64,000 bases of DNA from Liolophura sinensis (GCF_032854445.1 NC_088304.1:14025704-14089703); one strand, 5' to 3'. Counted from the stretch's first letter, positions 24,101-32,372 are shown. Program-made: numbers and translations. The notes: generated by a model not told the origin, from the letters alone.

Positions 24101-26102
24101 TTTGTGTTTTCTCCTCTCTTTTATTGCAAATCACTGTTTTTATTTAGGTCTCTGGACTCATGGACCTTGTCCAAGAAACCTTTAGTGAAATATTCAGTGG
24201 CATGGAACTCTGGGTGTTGACCCTGGTTGTGACTACTATTGTCATTTTCCTCACGGAAATCATAAGCAGTACTGCCACACTTGTTACATTGTTGCCGATA
24301 GTATCCGAATTGGTAAGTTCTGTTTGTTTTTCAGCTTGATTATAACTTTTCCCCCCAAATTTTAGTGAATTTTAAACGTCATCACAGGTAAAATTAGCAC
24401 TAGATCTAACGACCACATGTATCGTTAAAGTTTTCAAAAAATGTCACGGGAGTGACTTTATTAGTCAAAATTCTTCATTTCCGAATCACGTACTTTTCCA
24501 TGTACTCAACTAAGTAGCTCGTTATAGTCAAACAAACAGCATGGAATTAAATTCTACACTCGGTGCTGTGATTTCCTTTCTTTGATTGTTTATTTTTAAA
24601 CAGGAGGGAAAGTTTTTCAGTGAGGCAGCATTACGAGCGACCTGTTACATGAAGCCTGGCTCGGAATAGTGCTGAATGTTTAACACATGCTATATTTATC
24701 ACATATTCCAGGCTATACAAGCTGGTCATGATCCTCTAGCTCTGGCCTTCCCGATGGCAATATCGACAAACTTTGCATTCATGATGCCAATTTCGACACC
24801 ACCCAATGCAATCGCTTATTCTTTGGGATCTTTGAAGATAAAAGACATGGTAGGTATTCTGATGAAAGCTCGACCCTCTGATGTGCCGTTAAGAGGGCGT
24901 GGTATCCTTGGGCTCTGAACATATCCGAGGAATGGTATCAATTCATTGTGTTTCTGTGATAATTTATTAAATATAATGGCAACATTTTGAGTAATTCTAT
25001 AGACCAGTGACGTCTAAAAAAATGTAATTAACATGACAGCATTTTCTAAAAAGAATTCCCTAATTATTCTGATTATTTGTTATGTGATAAGGGGCTTATT
25101 AATTGCTACTTTTTAGAAAGCATTTACATGAATAGTTAGAATAAAATGCTAACTGAGGTAAATTGACAGATTGCATGTGACATGCCAACTTTAAAATTGT
25201 CATTGTTGTTGTGGTTTTACTCCCCATGCTTTCCAAGGCCCCACGGTGATACCGGGACGAAAGGAAAACATTTTTTATGATAGTTACAGATGACACACGA
25301 GGTGCGGTTTCAAACCTAGACGTGGACAGGGAAATTGTAGATTCATCAGCCTATGGGGCCATGGTGACAATAATTGGTCGAAAAAGATGACAGTTAAATA
25401 AGTAATTAAATAATATAGAAGACTACATAGTTGTTTGAAAAGTTGTTGTGAAAAGTTGTTTTGATAGCTATCACCGTTGACGCCAAACAAACAAAACAAA
25501 ACAAAAAACTGAGAAGTGTTTTTTGAACTTTAATATATTAGGCCACATATATTAAGAAAAAATCTAGCATTTTATGTCTCCTTTAAGGATGTTGTTGAAC
25601 TAGATATTTTTGTAGTATTTGCACGACTTAAAACTAACGTTAGGGGCCTCCGTGGCTCAGTTGGTTGGCACGCTAGCACAGCGTAATGACCCTGGAGTCT
25701 CTCACCAATGTGGTCGCTGTGAGTTCAAGTCCAACTCATGCTGGCTTCCTCTCCGGCCGTACGTGGGAAGGTCTTCAGCAACCTGCGGATGGTTGTGGGT
25801 TTCCCCCGGGCTGTGCCCGGTTTCCTCCCACCATAATGCTGGCCGCCGTCGTATAAGTGAAATATTCTTGAGTACGGCGTAAAACACCAATCAAATAAAT
25901 AAATAAATAAATAAATAAATAAAACTAACGTTAGTAAACCAAGTATAAATAAAACGATAACTCCATTTTTCAGGCTATAGCGGGTTTTATGCTCAATATA
26001 TTGTCACTCATATTGATCAATATTGGGGCTAGTACCTGGGGACAGGCGTACTTCCACTGGGATATCGTACCAGAAGCGATGAGGCGGAACTTTACTGCTT
26101 AG
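3798..26102 (+). CDS. SLC13: SLC13-family anion transporter, gene A (14 exons, 561 aa)
   Basis: Predicted plasma-membrane transporter of the SLC13/DASS family, whose members move di- and tricarboxylates or sulfate, usually with sodium. CDS = join(3798..3905, 6880..7029, 8771..8886, 11341..11468, 15304..15370, 16434..16568, 16720..16848, 18061..18162, 20195..20299, 22410..22507, 23696..23811, 24148..24312, 24712..24849, 25974..26102), 1686 nt with no internal stop. Family hallmarks seen: an N-terminal TPILLLP membrane segment; a PLGVTALLP segment; AVERWGLHNRIAL after TM3; PIV after the first hairpin; PWYIILLIGAGF; LTEIISSTAT; MMPISTPPNAI; WDIVPEAMRRNFT at the C terminus with a sequon at N558, where mammalian members are glycosylated. 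Length is near the family norm. Oddities: S-N-T of hairpin 1 is T-A-G (142-144), hairpin 2 is S-S-T (458-460), and the usual DTN..F.GG segment after YIK is SPSVTLIGIF. Substrate and ion coupling are therefore uncertain. Gene B is a tandem paralogue. Confidence 0.93.
3978..4110 (-). repeat. Dispersed repeat R1, partial
   Basis: R1 is a dispersed family recognised in this window by the ordered words cagtggcgtctaataaattg, gttagaataaaaccctaact, gaggtaaactgacaagaggc, tatttcaccggttacgtgtg and ttttactctctatgctgtac. This copy is in gene A intron 1. Confidence 0.75.
4205..4725. mobile_element. Possible MITE-like inverted repeat
   Basis: Related words in opposite orientation at both ends (ccctattgaaacaattactt near 4208; ttgaagtaattgtttcaaca near 4668). 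A 12-bp stem hairpin lies at about 4661-4691. Ends are not clean. Confidence 0.35.
4985..5195 (+). repeat. R1 copy into which the 48-bp array is set
   Basis: Runs from gtaacgtctaataaattgaa through accggttacgtgtgactatt to gccagccatcacactgtcgt, where the tandem array starts without a break. Confidence 0.85.
5190..6722 (+). repeat. 48-bp minisatellite, about 32 units, in gene A intron 1
   Basis: The unit reads cacactgccgtctcagctct, then ggttttactctctgtgttgt and acgtccat. The first half is almost invariant; later units vary (tatgctgtac, catcc). 48 is divisible by three, so three plus-strand frames stay open for 498-553 codons; these are not genes. The unit equals an internal R1 segment. Confidence 0.97.
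6880..7029 (+). CDS. SLC13: Gene A exon 2 (aa 37-86)
   Basis: Acceptor ccttccaaag, donor gtaagt, phase 0 to 0. Encodes GRCGYGVGIVIVFWAFE, then PLGVTALLP, and ends GQVSGEYIK, the segment that precedes the scaffold helix in SLC13 proteins. Same length (150 nt) as exon 2 of gene B. Confidence 0.95.
7191..7556 (+). repeat. 184-bp tandem duplication in gene A intron 2
   Basis: Two nearly identical copies, 7191-7374 and 7375-7556, starting attctttatcaacatcatat. A run of about 26 A follows at 7636. Confidence 0.9.
8010..8370 (-). mobile_element. tRNA-derived SINE, family 2
   Basis: The reverse complement has a tRNA-like head (gatagcacagttggtagcgc, then a B-box-like atcctgggtcg), followed by a body shared with 28475-28830 and 32382-32700 (gactggttgacccgtatcag). 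Confidence 0.75.
8486..8709 (-). mobile_element. tRNA-derived SINE, family 1
   Basis: Family 1 is the dominant SINE here: a head with an A-box-like tggctcagttggttagcgcg and a B-box-like gtgagttcaagtccagc, a conserved body (cctgcggatggtcgtgggtt), and the tail gagtacggcgtaaaacacca followed by aaataaat repeats. This copy ends 61 bases before gene A exon 3. Confidence 0.85.
8771..8886 (+). CDS. SLC13: Gene A exon 3 (aa 87-125)
   Basis: Acceptor tttccacag. Starts SPSVTLIGIF where typical family members have DTN plus a G-G pair, then AAVERWGLHNRIALGIL and GTKPHW. Donor is gtttgt, phase 2; the same unusual donor is kept in gene B. 27 of 39 residues match gene B exon 3. No array precedes this copy, unlike gene B. 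Confidence 0.92.
9030..9299 (+). mobile_element. Full-length family 1 SINE with 13-bp target duplication
   Basis: Flanked by the identical 13-mer ccttgattcattc at 9017-9029 and 9300-9312, so its limits are exact. Confidence 0.93.
9328..9450 (+). mobile_element. Family 1 SINE, 5'-truncated
   Basis: Starts in the acgtgggaagg region and has a duplicated tcctcccacc word. Confidence 0.8.
9525..9640 (+). repeat. R1 copy, diverged
   Basis: Shows gaggtaaactgacaaaaggt and atcacactgtagttcctgct, ending at tatgctgtaag. Confidence 0.7.
9650..10135 (+). repeat. Degenerate tandem repeat around tgaatggcagt
   Basis: Several units of atgaatggcagtgggactta type, clearest at 9990-10130. A related word (cggcagtaagactttggcct) occurs at window position 11. 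Confidence 0.75.
10529..10625 (+). mobile_element. Family 1 SINE with large internal deletion
   Basis: Only the head (gggcctccgttatcgaggtg) and tail remain. Confidence 0.6.
10952..11080 (-). mobile_element. Family 1 SINE, partial
   Basis: Tail and body only; the head is missing. Confidence 0.8.
11090..11318. mobile_element. MITE family M1, partial, next to gene A exon 4
   Basis: M1 elements are about 250 bp with long inverted ends (ctgttaaaattaacag and the imperfect mirror of gtctgagtgatgctagaatg). This copy ends about 22 bases before the exon 4 acceptor, so part of the acceptor context may be element-derived. Confidence 0.65.
11341..11468 (+). CDS. SLC13: Gene A exon 4 (aa 125-168): altered first SNT hairpin
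   Basis: Acceptor tactctgtag, donor gtaagt, phase 2 to 1. Encodes LGMMVCTAVLSIFITAGVTV followed by LMIPIVRSVVDRLEG. Alignment by the flanking S-x-x-I and M-x-P-I residues puts T142-A143-G144 at the canonical S-N-T. The exon end resembles the intron-4 minisatellite unit (GGAAG...TCCAATCT). Confidence 0.93.
11575..12535 (+). repeat. Degenerate about 30-bp minisatellite in gene A intron 4
   Basis: Units of the form ggaaggtatccagtctaaac with caccaaag spacers, clearest at 12235-12535. Interrupted by the SINE at 11863-12102. The unit resembles the last bases of exon 4. Confidence 0.8.
11863..12102 (-). mobile_element. Full-length family 1 SINE with 14-bp target duplication
   Basis: Flanked by tgtaaaccaaatga at 11849-11862 and 12103-12116. 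It inserted inside the intron-4 array and so is younger than it. Confidence 0.92.
12725..12835 (+). repeat. SINE-like tail with (actc)n
   Basis: gcgataaaactgaaatattg and gcgacgttaaaactttcact, ending in a short cactcactcac run. Looks like the 3' tail of another short interspersed family. Confidence 0.5.
12895..13740 (+). repeat. R1 copy split by an insertion
   Basis: The left part, 12895-13196, ends at cactatcgttgctg. The right part resumes at about 13704 with ggattttactctctatgctg. About 500 bases of unrelated AT-rich DNA lie between. A G-run at 13041-13061 lies in the left part. Confidence 0.75.
14299..14447 (+). mobile_element. 5'-truncated family 1 SINE with 10-bp target duplication
   Basis: Flanked by catgttaaca at 14289-14298 and 14448-14457. 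The truncated 5' end with flanking repeats suggests incomplete reverse transcription. Confidence 0.88.
14545..14900. mobile_element. MITE family M2 with about 60-bp inverted ends
   Basis: The left end includes catgaaagaccattaaaaac; the right end includes its mirror gtttttaatggtctttcatc. The interior holds tgacgtcac and ttttactaggttgaaaaa, shared with 54620-54990. Confidence 0.75.
15112..15198. repeat. (TA)n microsatellite
   Basis: About 85 bases of almost pure TA, 100 bases before gene A exon 5. Confidence 0.97.
15304..15370 (+). CDS. SLC13: Gene A exon 5 (aa 168-190): acidic loop
   Basis: Acceptor gttgttgtag, donor gtaaga, phase 1 to 2. Encodes a short E/D/N-rich hydrophilic stretch (TEENENSEDEENDS), matching the variable intracellular loop of the family. 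67 nt against 70 in gene B. Confidence 0.85.
15985..16156. repeat. Long AT-rich palindrome with one arm duplicated
   Basis: The arm with taacataagatttcacaata is mirrored across an (AT)n centre (tacatgta near 16049). The right arm (attgtgaaatcttatgttaa) is then repeated directly. Confidence 0.9.
16434..16568 (+). CDS. SLC13: Gene A exon 6 (aa 190-235)
   Basis: Acceptor tgctttacag, donor gtaagt, phase 2 to 2. Encodes KRLYKAFSLCISHGTSIGS, then ILTGHPSN, the counterpart of the family's GG-T-x-T-L-T-G-T-x-P-N loop. The second T of TGT is H here; the asparagine is kept. Confidence 0.95.
16720..16848 (+). CDS. SLC13: Gene A exon 7 (aa 235-278)
   Basis: Acceptor tgcttccag, donor gtaagt, phase 2 to 2. 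Encodes LSFVGWLVYAGPICVILIFL and WYVILFLRGK, a membrane helix with a basic end, as in SLC13 TM6. The following intron is a minisatellite that begins about 25 bases after the donor. Confidence 0.94.
16870..18055 (+). repeat. Degenerate about 37-bp minisatellite filling gene A intron 7
   Basis: About 30 units built on ttagtcactctgtcttcttg and catgtatttcggccctg. It begins shortly after the exon 7 donor and runs into the exon 8 acceptor; the last unit supplies the pyrimidine tract. Confidence 0.93.
18061..18162 (+). CDS. SLC13: Gene A exon 8 (aa 278-312): charged cytosolic segment
   Basis: Acceptor gtacttatag, donor gtgagt, phase 2 to 2. Hydrophilic and helical in look: MTAEMENAEKRLKEYL, then YKKLGS. 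The acceptor tract lies in the last unit of the intron-7 array. Confidence 0.92.
18622..19401 (+). mobile_element. Probable solo LTR in gene A intron 8
   Basis: Begins tgttacaac and ends gtcgtaaca, near-mirror ends as in many Ty3/Gypsy LTRs. Inside, in order, are a TATA-like ctatataag (18815) and an AATAAA (19287). No matching target duplication was found and no second LTR is present, so the call is tentative. Confidence 0.45.
19553..19655 (+). repeat. Four-copy short tandem repeat
   Basis: Unit aaactaataatgtattacat with variable T-runs. Confidence 0.9.
20195..20299 (+). CDS. SLC13: Gene A exon 9 (aa 312-347)
   Basis: Acceptor gttatttacag, donor gtagga, phase 2 to 2. Encodes YPEILVMIMMLSMMILFITE and DLYFTKGWDSWF, the membrane helix and P/K-G-W turn typical of the centre of the protein. 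A SINE starts 30 bases after the donor. Confidence 0.94.
20329..20601 (+). mobile_element. Full-length family 1 SINE just after gene A exon 9
   Basis: Flanked by atactttgttttc at 20316-20328 and 20602-20614. The insertion lies 30 bases after the donor without touching it. Confidence 0.94.
21190..22340 (+). repeat. 61-bp minisatellite with a 303-bp higher-order repeat, gene A intron 9
   Basis: Unit built on gggcgaagtagatcgaggtg, cattactgtgaacatgcgac and gtaatgaggcgggtggtgta; about 18 units. The block from about 21301 recurs at about 21604 with the same variants. Confidence 0.95.
22410..22507 (+). CDS. SLC13: Gene A exon 10 (aa 347-380)
   Basis: Acceptor tttttccatatag, phase 2 to 1. Encodes GAAGPAILILTLMFIIPAKS, then PLELLRRKGK. 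The donor is gtgctg, a weak site chosen because the exon then matches gene B in length and phase. Confidence 0.88.
22547..22890 (-). mobile_element. Family 1 SINE with an internal insertion
   Basis: Tail at the left, head at the right. About 90 unrelated bases near 22727-22815 (cgtaacgttacgccagtcgc) split the body. Confidence 0.7.
23070..23160 (+). mobile_element. Family 1 SINE head fragment
   Basis: Keeps gctgtgagttcaagtccacc and cttcctctccgg only. Confidence 0.6.
23696..23811 (+). CDS. SLC13: Gene A exon 11 (aa 380-418)
   Basis: Acceptor aaattgtag, donor gtaagt, phase 1 to 0. Encodes APLLSWSDVNKSLPWYIILL, then IGAGFAVTKACE, matching the family segment P-W-x-I-x-L-L-x-G-x-G-F-A-x-A-x-x-x-x. 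Confidence 0.95.
24148..24312 (+). CDS. SLC13: Gene A exon 12 (aa 419-473): second hairpin with S-S-T
   Basis: Acceptor tttatttag, donor gtaagt, phase 0 to 0. Encodes VSGLMDLVQ, then LTLVVTTIVIFLTEIISSTA. The T-E-x-x-S-N-x-A-T signature is recognisable, but its asparagine is serine (S459). Confidence 0.95.
24712..24849 (+). CDS. SLC13: Gene A exon 13 (aa 474-519): SLC13 signature region
   Basis: Acceptor catattccag, donor gtaggt, phase 0 to 0. Encodes DPLALAFPMAISTNFAFMMP, then ISTPPNAIAYSLG and KIKDM. It is close to the family signature around F-x-x-P-x-x-T-P-P-N-A-I; the usual serine four residues before the first F of that block is N, and the last V is A. Confidence 0.96.
24955..25240 (+). 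repeat. R1 copy in gene A intron 13
   Basis: Runs from ttaaatataatggcaacatt to ggttttactccccatgc, with diverged middle parts. Confidence 0.75.
25644..25920 (+). mobile_element. Full-length family 1 SINE with 14-bp target duplication, gene A intron 13
   Basis: Flanked by aaaactaacgttag at 25630-25643 and 25921-25934. Ends 54 bases before exon 14. Confidence 0.94.
25974..26102 (+). CDS. SLC13: Gene A exon 14 (aa 520-561) and stop
   Basis: Acceptor tttttcag, phase 0. Encodes AIAGFMLNILSLILINIG, then WGQAYFHWDIV and RRNFTA, then TAG. The N-F-T sequon (N558) sits at the usual SLC13 glycosylation position. A 40-bp tandem repeat begins at the stop codon. Confidence 0.95.
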   Translation, partial: AIAGFMLNILSLILINIGASTWGQAYFHWDIVPEAMRRNFTA

Positions 26103-26335
26103 CTAGGAACGCTACGGGCACAAACTCCTGCTTGCTGGGAGCTGAGGAACGCTACGGCCCCAAACTCCTGCTTACTGGGGACTGTGGAACACTAAGGGCA
26201 GAAACTCCTGCTTACTGAGAACTGAGGAACTCTACGGACAAAACCCCTGTTTACAGGCAACTGAGGAATTCTAGGGACAAAACACCTGTTTACCGGCAAC
26301 TGAAGAACGCTACGGACAAAACACCACTTTACTGA
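26085..26335 (+). repeat. 40-bp tandem repeat at the gene A stop codon / 3' UTR
   Basis: Units at 26106 and 26146 start ggaacgctacggg and contain actcctgcttactgggaact; about 5-6 units, decaying rightwards. A shortened unit (ctgcttagctaggaac) covers the stop codon. Confidence 0.8.
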
Positions 26336-26516
26336 CAAAGACATTGGAAGAAAGCAAAGCTAATTATATAGGCGTAAACGTCTTACACGAGTTTCCAGTA
26401 AAGAACAAACATGTGAAATAATATGTCGGGGATCAAGCAATTGTCAACTGATCACACTGATATATTATCGGTCGTCATGTTTCCAATAGTGGGAAAGTCC
26501 GGATTAGAATGAGGGT

Positions 26517-26775
26517 TTTCTTTATTTATTTATTTATTTGATTGTTCTTTTGCGCCGTACTAAAGAATATTCCACTTATACCATGGCGACAAGCATTATG
26601 CTGGGAGGAAACCGGGATGGACCCTGGGGGAAACCCACAATCATCCACAGGTTGCTGACAGACCTTCCCACGTACGGCGGAAGAAGTTGCCAGAATGCAT
26701 GATCTGGATTTGAACTCAGAGTGACCGCATTGGTGAGCGGCTCCTGGGCCATTGAGCCCTTTGGGTGCTAAGGAA
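26517..26775 (-). mobile_element. Family 1 SINE, near full length
   Basis: Tail at 26520, head near 26750; diverged B-box side. Confidence 0.8.
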
Positions 26776-27237
26776 CGTAAACTTCTCAGTGCAATAACCC
26801 ATTTTAAGGAAGTTAAGTAGGAATATTTCAGCCGTGACAACAGTATATTGCTAAGTTCATGAAAATGGAACTGAACATACATACCTTTATGAAATTAGAA
26901 AATGTGAACGCTGTCGAACTGTCAAATTGTAGATTGTAATGTACTGGACAATATTCCTTTTCGGATTTATTAATCTTTCCAACACACACGGCTGTGAACG
27001 TTGTGATAGTTAATGTACCACGGAAACACGTATTATAGAGGATGCATACGTTTGTAAACAATCCTTTTAAGAGAGTATATCGCCGTTTTGAATCTTGCCA
27101 TATTGATTATTGTTTTTATCGCATGTAAATGTATACGTGAAACTCCTGTGCTTTATTTTTGTTCTCTGCTTGTCTAGAAATTTGTGTACATGATTAATGA
27201 TTCATTCATATTAAAAGATATTCGGCTAAATTTTCTG

Positions 27238-27502
27238 TTAAAAATGATCAGTTAATCTTAACAGAAGTTCTGTTGTCTAAGTGATGCTGGGATGTATTTT
27301 ACTATTGCAACAGATTATTCTGTCAAAATTATTCTTTTAAATATGGCCCTCACATTCTATTAATTCAACATAAACATTGCCACAGACAAACAGGATGGAA
27401 AGTTGAATATGACCAGTCATGTGTTATAATAACACTATACATTCTAGCATCACTCAGACCAAAGACTGTCTGTTAAAACTAACAAGCGATTTTTTCAGAG
27501 TA
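27238..27502. mobile_element. MITE family M1
   Basis: Inverted ends aacagaagttctgttgtcta and tagcatcactcagaccaaag. Confidence 0.75.
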
Positions 27503-27834
27503 TAGTTTCTGGCTTCCTTTATTCAGGTGAATGGAGACTGCAGTAACTATCCAATCAACCAACAGAACCACAATCACCATGGCAACAAACCCACTGGCCG
27601 AGAATCACGAAGCTGTCAGACTTAAGACTGCTCTAAAATTGTGACCGATCTTCAGAATTTTTATTTTGATAAGAAGAATTTTCTTGGAATTTCATGACAA
27701 AATGGAAAATTTGCGTTAAAGTGTTAATATTTTCAGGAATAAAATCACAGGTTAGGTTTAAGTTGGCCTTAAAGACAGTTTCGTGATCTGAGGTCTAGAA
27801 CATATACATCGCGTCTTTGACATACTAGCCGATA

Positions 27835-27995
27835 CTGGCTTCCTCGCCGGCTGTAGTGGGAAGGTTTTCCAGCTACAGGCAGATGATCGTGAGTTTTCTC
27901 AGGGATTTGCCCAATTTCCTCTCACCATAATGCTGGCCGCCGTCGTATAAGTGAAATATTCTTGAGTACGGCGTAAAACTCCAAGTAAATAAATA
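27835..27995 (+). mobile_element. Family 1 SINE, 5'-truncated
   Basis: Starts at tggcttcctcgccgg and keeps the full tail. Confidence 0.8.
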
Positions 27996-28474
27996 AATAT
28001 ATCGATTCGCTGTAGTCCTCGAGGGCGTTCTCTTTGTTCTACAAGCAAAACTATACTGATGATGGTGCCATATTCATGCCCAAAAGAAAGAAAGAAAGAG
28101 TTCACCGTTCGGACTAGCTTGTTTTAATTAAACCCTCTTGATAAGATAATAGTTAACAGGTTTCTCTCTTGTAAGGGCTGAATAGAATTTTGCAATGAAA
28201 GAGATGCCATTGTTTATTCTCTGATTTAAAGAGGCTGTAAGACCTAACGGAGAATTTTGGTAAAAAAAAAAATCATATTCCGTTATGAAATCGAATTTTC
28301 TGTATTTACGGAGGATATCTCAGATTTTTGTCTTTCACTAAATATCAGACTTGTACCTGTATTACTTAAAATACTGTTAAAAGGATTCTAAAGTTTGAAA
28401 ATGATATAATGTGACCCATATTAACTTTCAACCCGCCGCAGACGAGCGCCAAATGCTCACATGTTGATCAGACG

Positions 28475-28830
28475 AGCCGTTGCCTCAGTCAAAAAGCTAG
28501 TTGGTAGAGCGTCAGCTTCGGGACTGGTAGATCCAGGATCAATCCTTGATCTAGTCACACCTAAGACTTTAAAAGAGGAATTTGTAACTTCCTCTTTTGG
28601 CGTTCAGCATGAAGGGGATAGTGCAACGACTGGTTGACCCGTATCAGTATAATGGCTCGGGCGGGGTGGCTTACTTGCCATCGGTAAGTCGTCTCAGTGA
28701 AGCTGCACTAAATAAAAGAGCGGTGGATATCCGTCCTGCAACAAGGAGGCACATTACATGCACTCTAAGGATTCCTTTGTCGTCATATGATTGTAAAATG
28801 ACCCGCGCGGGAAAAGCGGGGAAATGATTT
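28475..28830 (+). mobile_element. Family 2 SINE
   Basis: Head gctagttggtagagcgtcag, body actttaaaagaggaatttgt, end near cgtcatatgattgtaaaatg. Confidence 0.8.
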
Positions 28831-28941
28831 ATTAGCGCATTTCTATTGGCCTGTTGCTGTGTCTAGGTGAACTGGTGCCTAACGTTCCCCGCAGACGATG
28901 GATTTTGTCTCTGTGGTCTGCCTGAAAATATCAATCAGGCT

Positions 28942-29062
28942 AGATACATCACTCACGGTCTCGTGAGGCGAAAACCTCACTAAATACATCACTCACGGTC
29001 TCGCGAGGCGAAAACCTCACTAAATACATCACTCACGGTCTCGTGAGGCGAAAACCTCACTA
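28942..29062 (+). repeat. Three-copy 40-bp repeat
   Basis: atacatcactcacggtctcg occurs at exact 40-base steps, each followed by a gaggcgaaaacctcac hairpin. Confidence 0.92.
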
Positions 29063-29789
29063 AAACCTGCCCCGATACGGTAAGTTTTTAGTTACTCGTG
29101 GTTAGTAGCTGAGCACTTGGCTCTCGTTTGCGGCGGGTTTTAGGAAGTTTATTAGCGATTCTGAATTTCAACACGTACACAGACAAGGCGGATATGTTGT
29201 GAAAGATAATTATATTTGGGCCACTCTAAAATAGTAGCGAAAATGCGATTAGATTTGCACTGACTGAATTTGTTCTAAAAATTTCTTTTCTATCCGGAGA
29301 GCTATAGGCAGCTACAACTCTCGACAATTCAACATATTCTATCACGACCTACATTGTGCAAGAATCATAAAAGAAACATCAGAAAGGAGTTTTATTAGTA
29401 TTTTCCCATTACTCGGATTTGGATTTCTCTCCTCTCTATACAGTTATTCCTCGCGCAGATTTAACTGAATTTCATCACTAATTGTTTCGGTGTTTAATAT
29501 TAACCGATCATCACTACATTAATCTCAAAGACAATAAAGTCTCTTCCAGTTCAGCTACATACAAGGATTACCATTCGTGGGATGTCTCCTTATTCATTGA
29601 GTTGCTTGAATTTCTCATTAGAAACATCTATGTGAAATTCGGGAAAACCGTTTATGAACTTATAAACTATAGCTCTTCCCATGAGTACAAATTTTGCCCT
29701 TCTCCCTCATCTCCTATGAAGACAGATCTGTTGACATAAGCCAGTGTTTCATTGGTTTCGTGTGTTCATTCACCATGTATCAGAGTGTC

Positions 29790-29918
29790 GTTGTTTATTT
29801 ATTTATTTATTTGATTAGTGTTTTACACCGTACTAAAGAATATTTCATACGATGGCGGACAGCACTATGGTGAGAGGAAAGCCCGAGGAAAGCCCACGAC
29901 CATCCGCGGGTTGACACA
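29790..29918 (-). mobile_element. Family 1 SINE, partial
   Basis: Tail and part of the body (accgtactaaagaatatttc). Confidence 0.75.
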
Positions 29919-30931
29919 GTGTCTTCGCTGCTCGGGTATTACACTGTATTCTGTATTTCTTTTATTATATTCTATACCTGCCCCATCAGCAAGGTTGATA
30001 TTTGCCATAGACTTCGTTATCACTCTTACATAACCGTACAAATACAACTCTTCAGAAACCTATTCATTCCACAGCCAATGGCATTTCCCCGACCACAAGC
30101 CGGCCCGATGCAGACCTGTATGAAGAGGCCTGTATCTGTGTGATTATACTTATTTCAGCAACTCTGCTGTCTCGAAGAACCTTGGTCTGCGGTGAATCTG
30201 ATATTTAGTAAGACTTTAAAACGCAGTGCATATGTATTTAAATCTAGGTGTAGAAACAGACATTCACTACGTACCATGCGTCAACCAAAATGGACGTTCC
30301 TGGTTAATAATCGCAAGTTACGAATCGTGAAGTTCGTTCATATTAAGACAACAAAAATATTTCCCAGAAGTAGCCCTAAAGATCGTGATATACGCTTTCA
30401 TATGCGGGCAAATCTAATTTAGCTTTACTTTTGAGACAAAAAGTTTATTAAAGTTGTATTGAGCGTTGTCATACGTTGCCAAAAACAGTTGTTTTCTTTC
30501 CTTAAAAAAAAATGAAAATCACGCAATAAGAAGACGACAGTCTCTTTTCAATGAATACACATATTTCAGTTCTATCTAAAACACACACACAATTATGACA
30601 CATTTTAACTAGGTGCAAACTAACAGTGCAGAAATTTATAGTACATCATCAACCTAAAATGTCAATGTGCCAGTATTACCCAATCACTGCTCCTTTACTC
30701 TTCAGTTCGGAGGCAAATCTCACACCCAATTGCCCGAATGGCGCATGTGTAACCTCAAAGCCTGCTCTATGTAATGATACAGCTGGATCCACATCCAGCG
30801 TATAAGCGAAATATTCTCTAGTGAGGAGTGAAAAGTCAATAAAATAAAATAAATATATTAATAAATAAAACACAATAGTCACGCGAAATTTTACCGGGTT
30901 TCCTTGCTTGTGCATTCGCCAAAGGTTTACC

Positions 30932-31187
30932 CTCACAAAATAATCTGTAAAATTTAACAGAAAGTCTGTTATCTGAGTGATTCTAGAATGTATTCTGTTA
31001 TTGCAGCAGATTATTCTGTTAAATGTAACACACATATTCTATTAACTAAACATGACATTCTATTATACTAACAGTGTATTATGTTGAATACGACACAGTA
31101 TTATGTTTCAATAATAGAAGTCATTCTGGCATCACTCAAACAACAGGCTTTCTGTTAAAATCAACAGATTAATTTTTGGAGTGTAGC
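30932..31187. mobile_element. MITE family M1
   Basis: Both ends clear: aacagaaagtctgttatctg and tctgttaaaatcaacagatt. Confidence 0.8.
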
Positions 31188-31937
31188 TAAAACACCAAAA
31201 ACACGCCTTGCGGTTAAGTTTAAAGTCGGTACAGTGTTGTAACCAATGATAACCTACAACTACAAAGAGTAAAAAAGAAAAGAAAAATAGCCCCCCCCCA
31301 AAAAACCCCATCAAAGTTGTTTTAAAATCTCCATTCTTAAATGTGGTCCCTAAATTGTAATGCAAATTAAGCTCTTAAATATATGCATCAAATCATTTAA
31401 ATCCTGAGCGCTGATTCTATCCTGTGGTATGGAACAATTTCAGGCAAGCTTGAGTTCCCAGTTTCAAATACTTTGTTTTGCAAAACAGCATTATATATGT
31501 TGCCAGGCAGCCGAGCTTAGCGTTTTAGATTTATGCCCAAAATGGTTTTGTGCATGTAAGTCCCTTGGCAATTTGCATGATACGAAAGGTATACCCAATC
31601 AAATCCACGCCTACTGTGGTCGTCGTTGGAGTTCAGCCAAGGGACCTTGTGTCAATTAAACGTCCCATATGTGTTACCTATTCTAATTACCAATTTTTCA
31701 TTTTTTTCTTTGAGCTTCCATTTGCAATCTATGTTTGATCGAAACATTTGCTTTAAACTAGCAAAACAGTGCTAGACATGCTACACCAGAAAGAGGTCGA
31801 CATATGTAGACGTTTTCTCAGACTTACATGCACTCTACTAAGATGTCTGTAATATACAAATTTACAGGCAAACACTCGCACTCTTGTGACAGTTGCGAAA
31901 TGTCCCAACTCAGGCCGACTGATTCTGGGCAGGTAAG

Positions 31938-32180
31938 TGTTTATTTATTTATTTATTTATTTGATTGGTGTTTTCCGCCGTACTCAAGAATATTTCACTT
32001 ATACGACGGCGGCCAGCTTTATGGTGGGAGGAAACCGCAGGTTGCTGGAGACCTTCCCACGTACAGGAAAGGTAAGTGTTATTGTATTTATTTATTTATT
32101 TATTTGATTGGTGTTTTATGCCGAACTAAAGAATATTTCACTTATAAGACGGCCACCAGCATGATGTTGGGAGGAAACAA
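31938..32180 (-). mobile_element. Two adjacent partial family 1 SINEs
   Basis: Tails at 31938 and 32090 in the same direction, separated by ggtaagtgttattgta. The word gtaagtgtt also precedes the first copy, so the pair may share a target sequence. Confidence 0.75.
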
Positions 32181-32264
32181 AGTGTTATTGTAGGTAAGCT
32201 GTATATTATGATCTTAAAAGACTTACAGCATATAGAGTACCGGTAAAGCAAGATCAGCGACGGC

Positions 32265-32372
32265 TGTGTGATATCTGGTAAATGGTGACACATAACAGGT
32301 GAAATTCAGCCTCCTGTCAGTTTACCTGAGATTACGTTTTGATTCTAACTGCTCATGTACATGTAAATCTAT
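32265..32372 (-). repeat. R1 fragment
   Basis: Mirror of the accggttatgtgtcaccatt / ctgacaggaggctgaatttc part. Confidence 0.65.

Noticed and set aside
31429-31659. Small cysteine-containing open frame
   Set aside because: Short, with no known family and no supporting splice sites or flanking exons.
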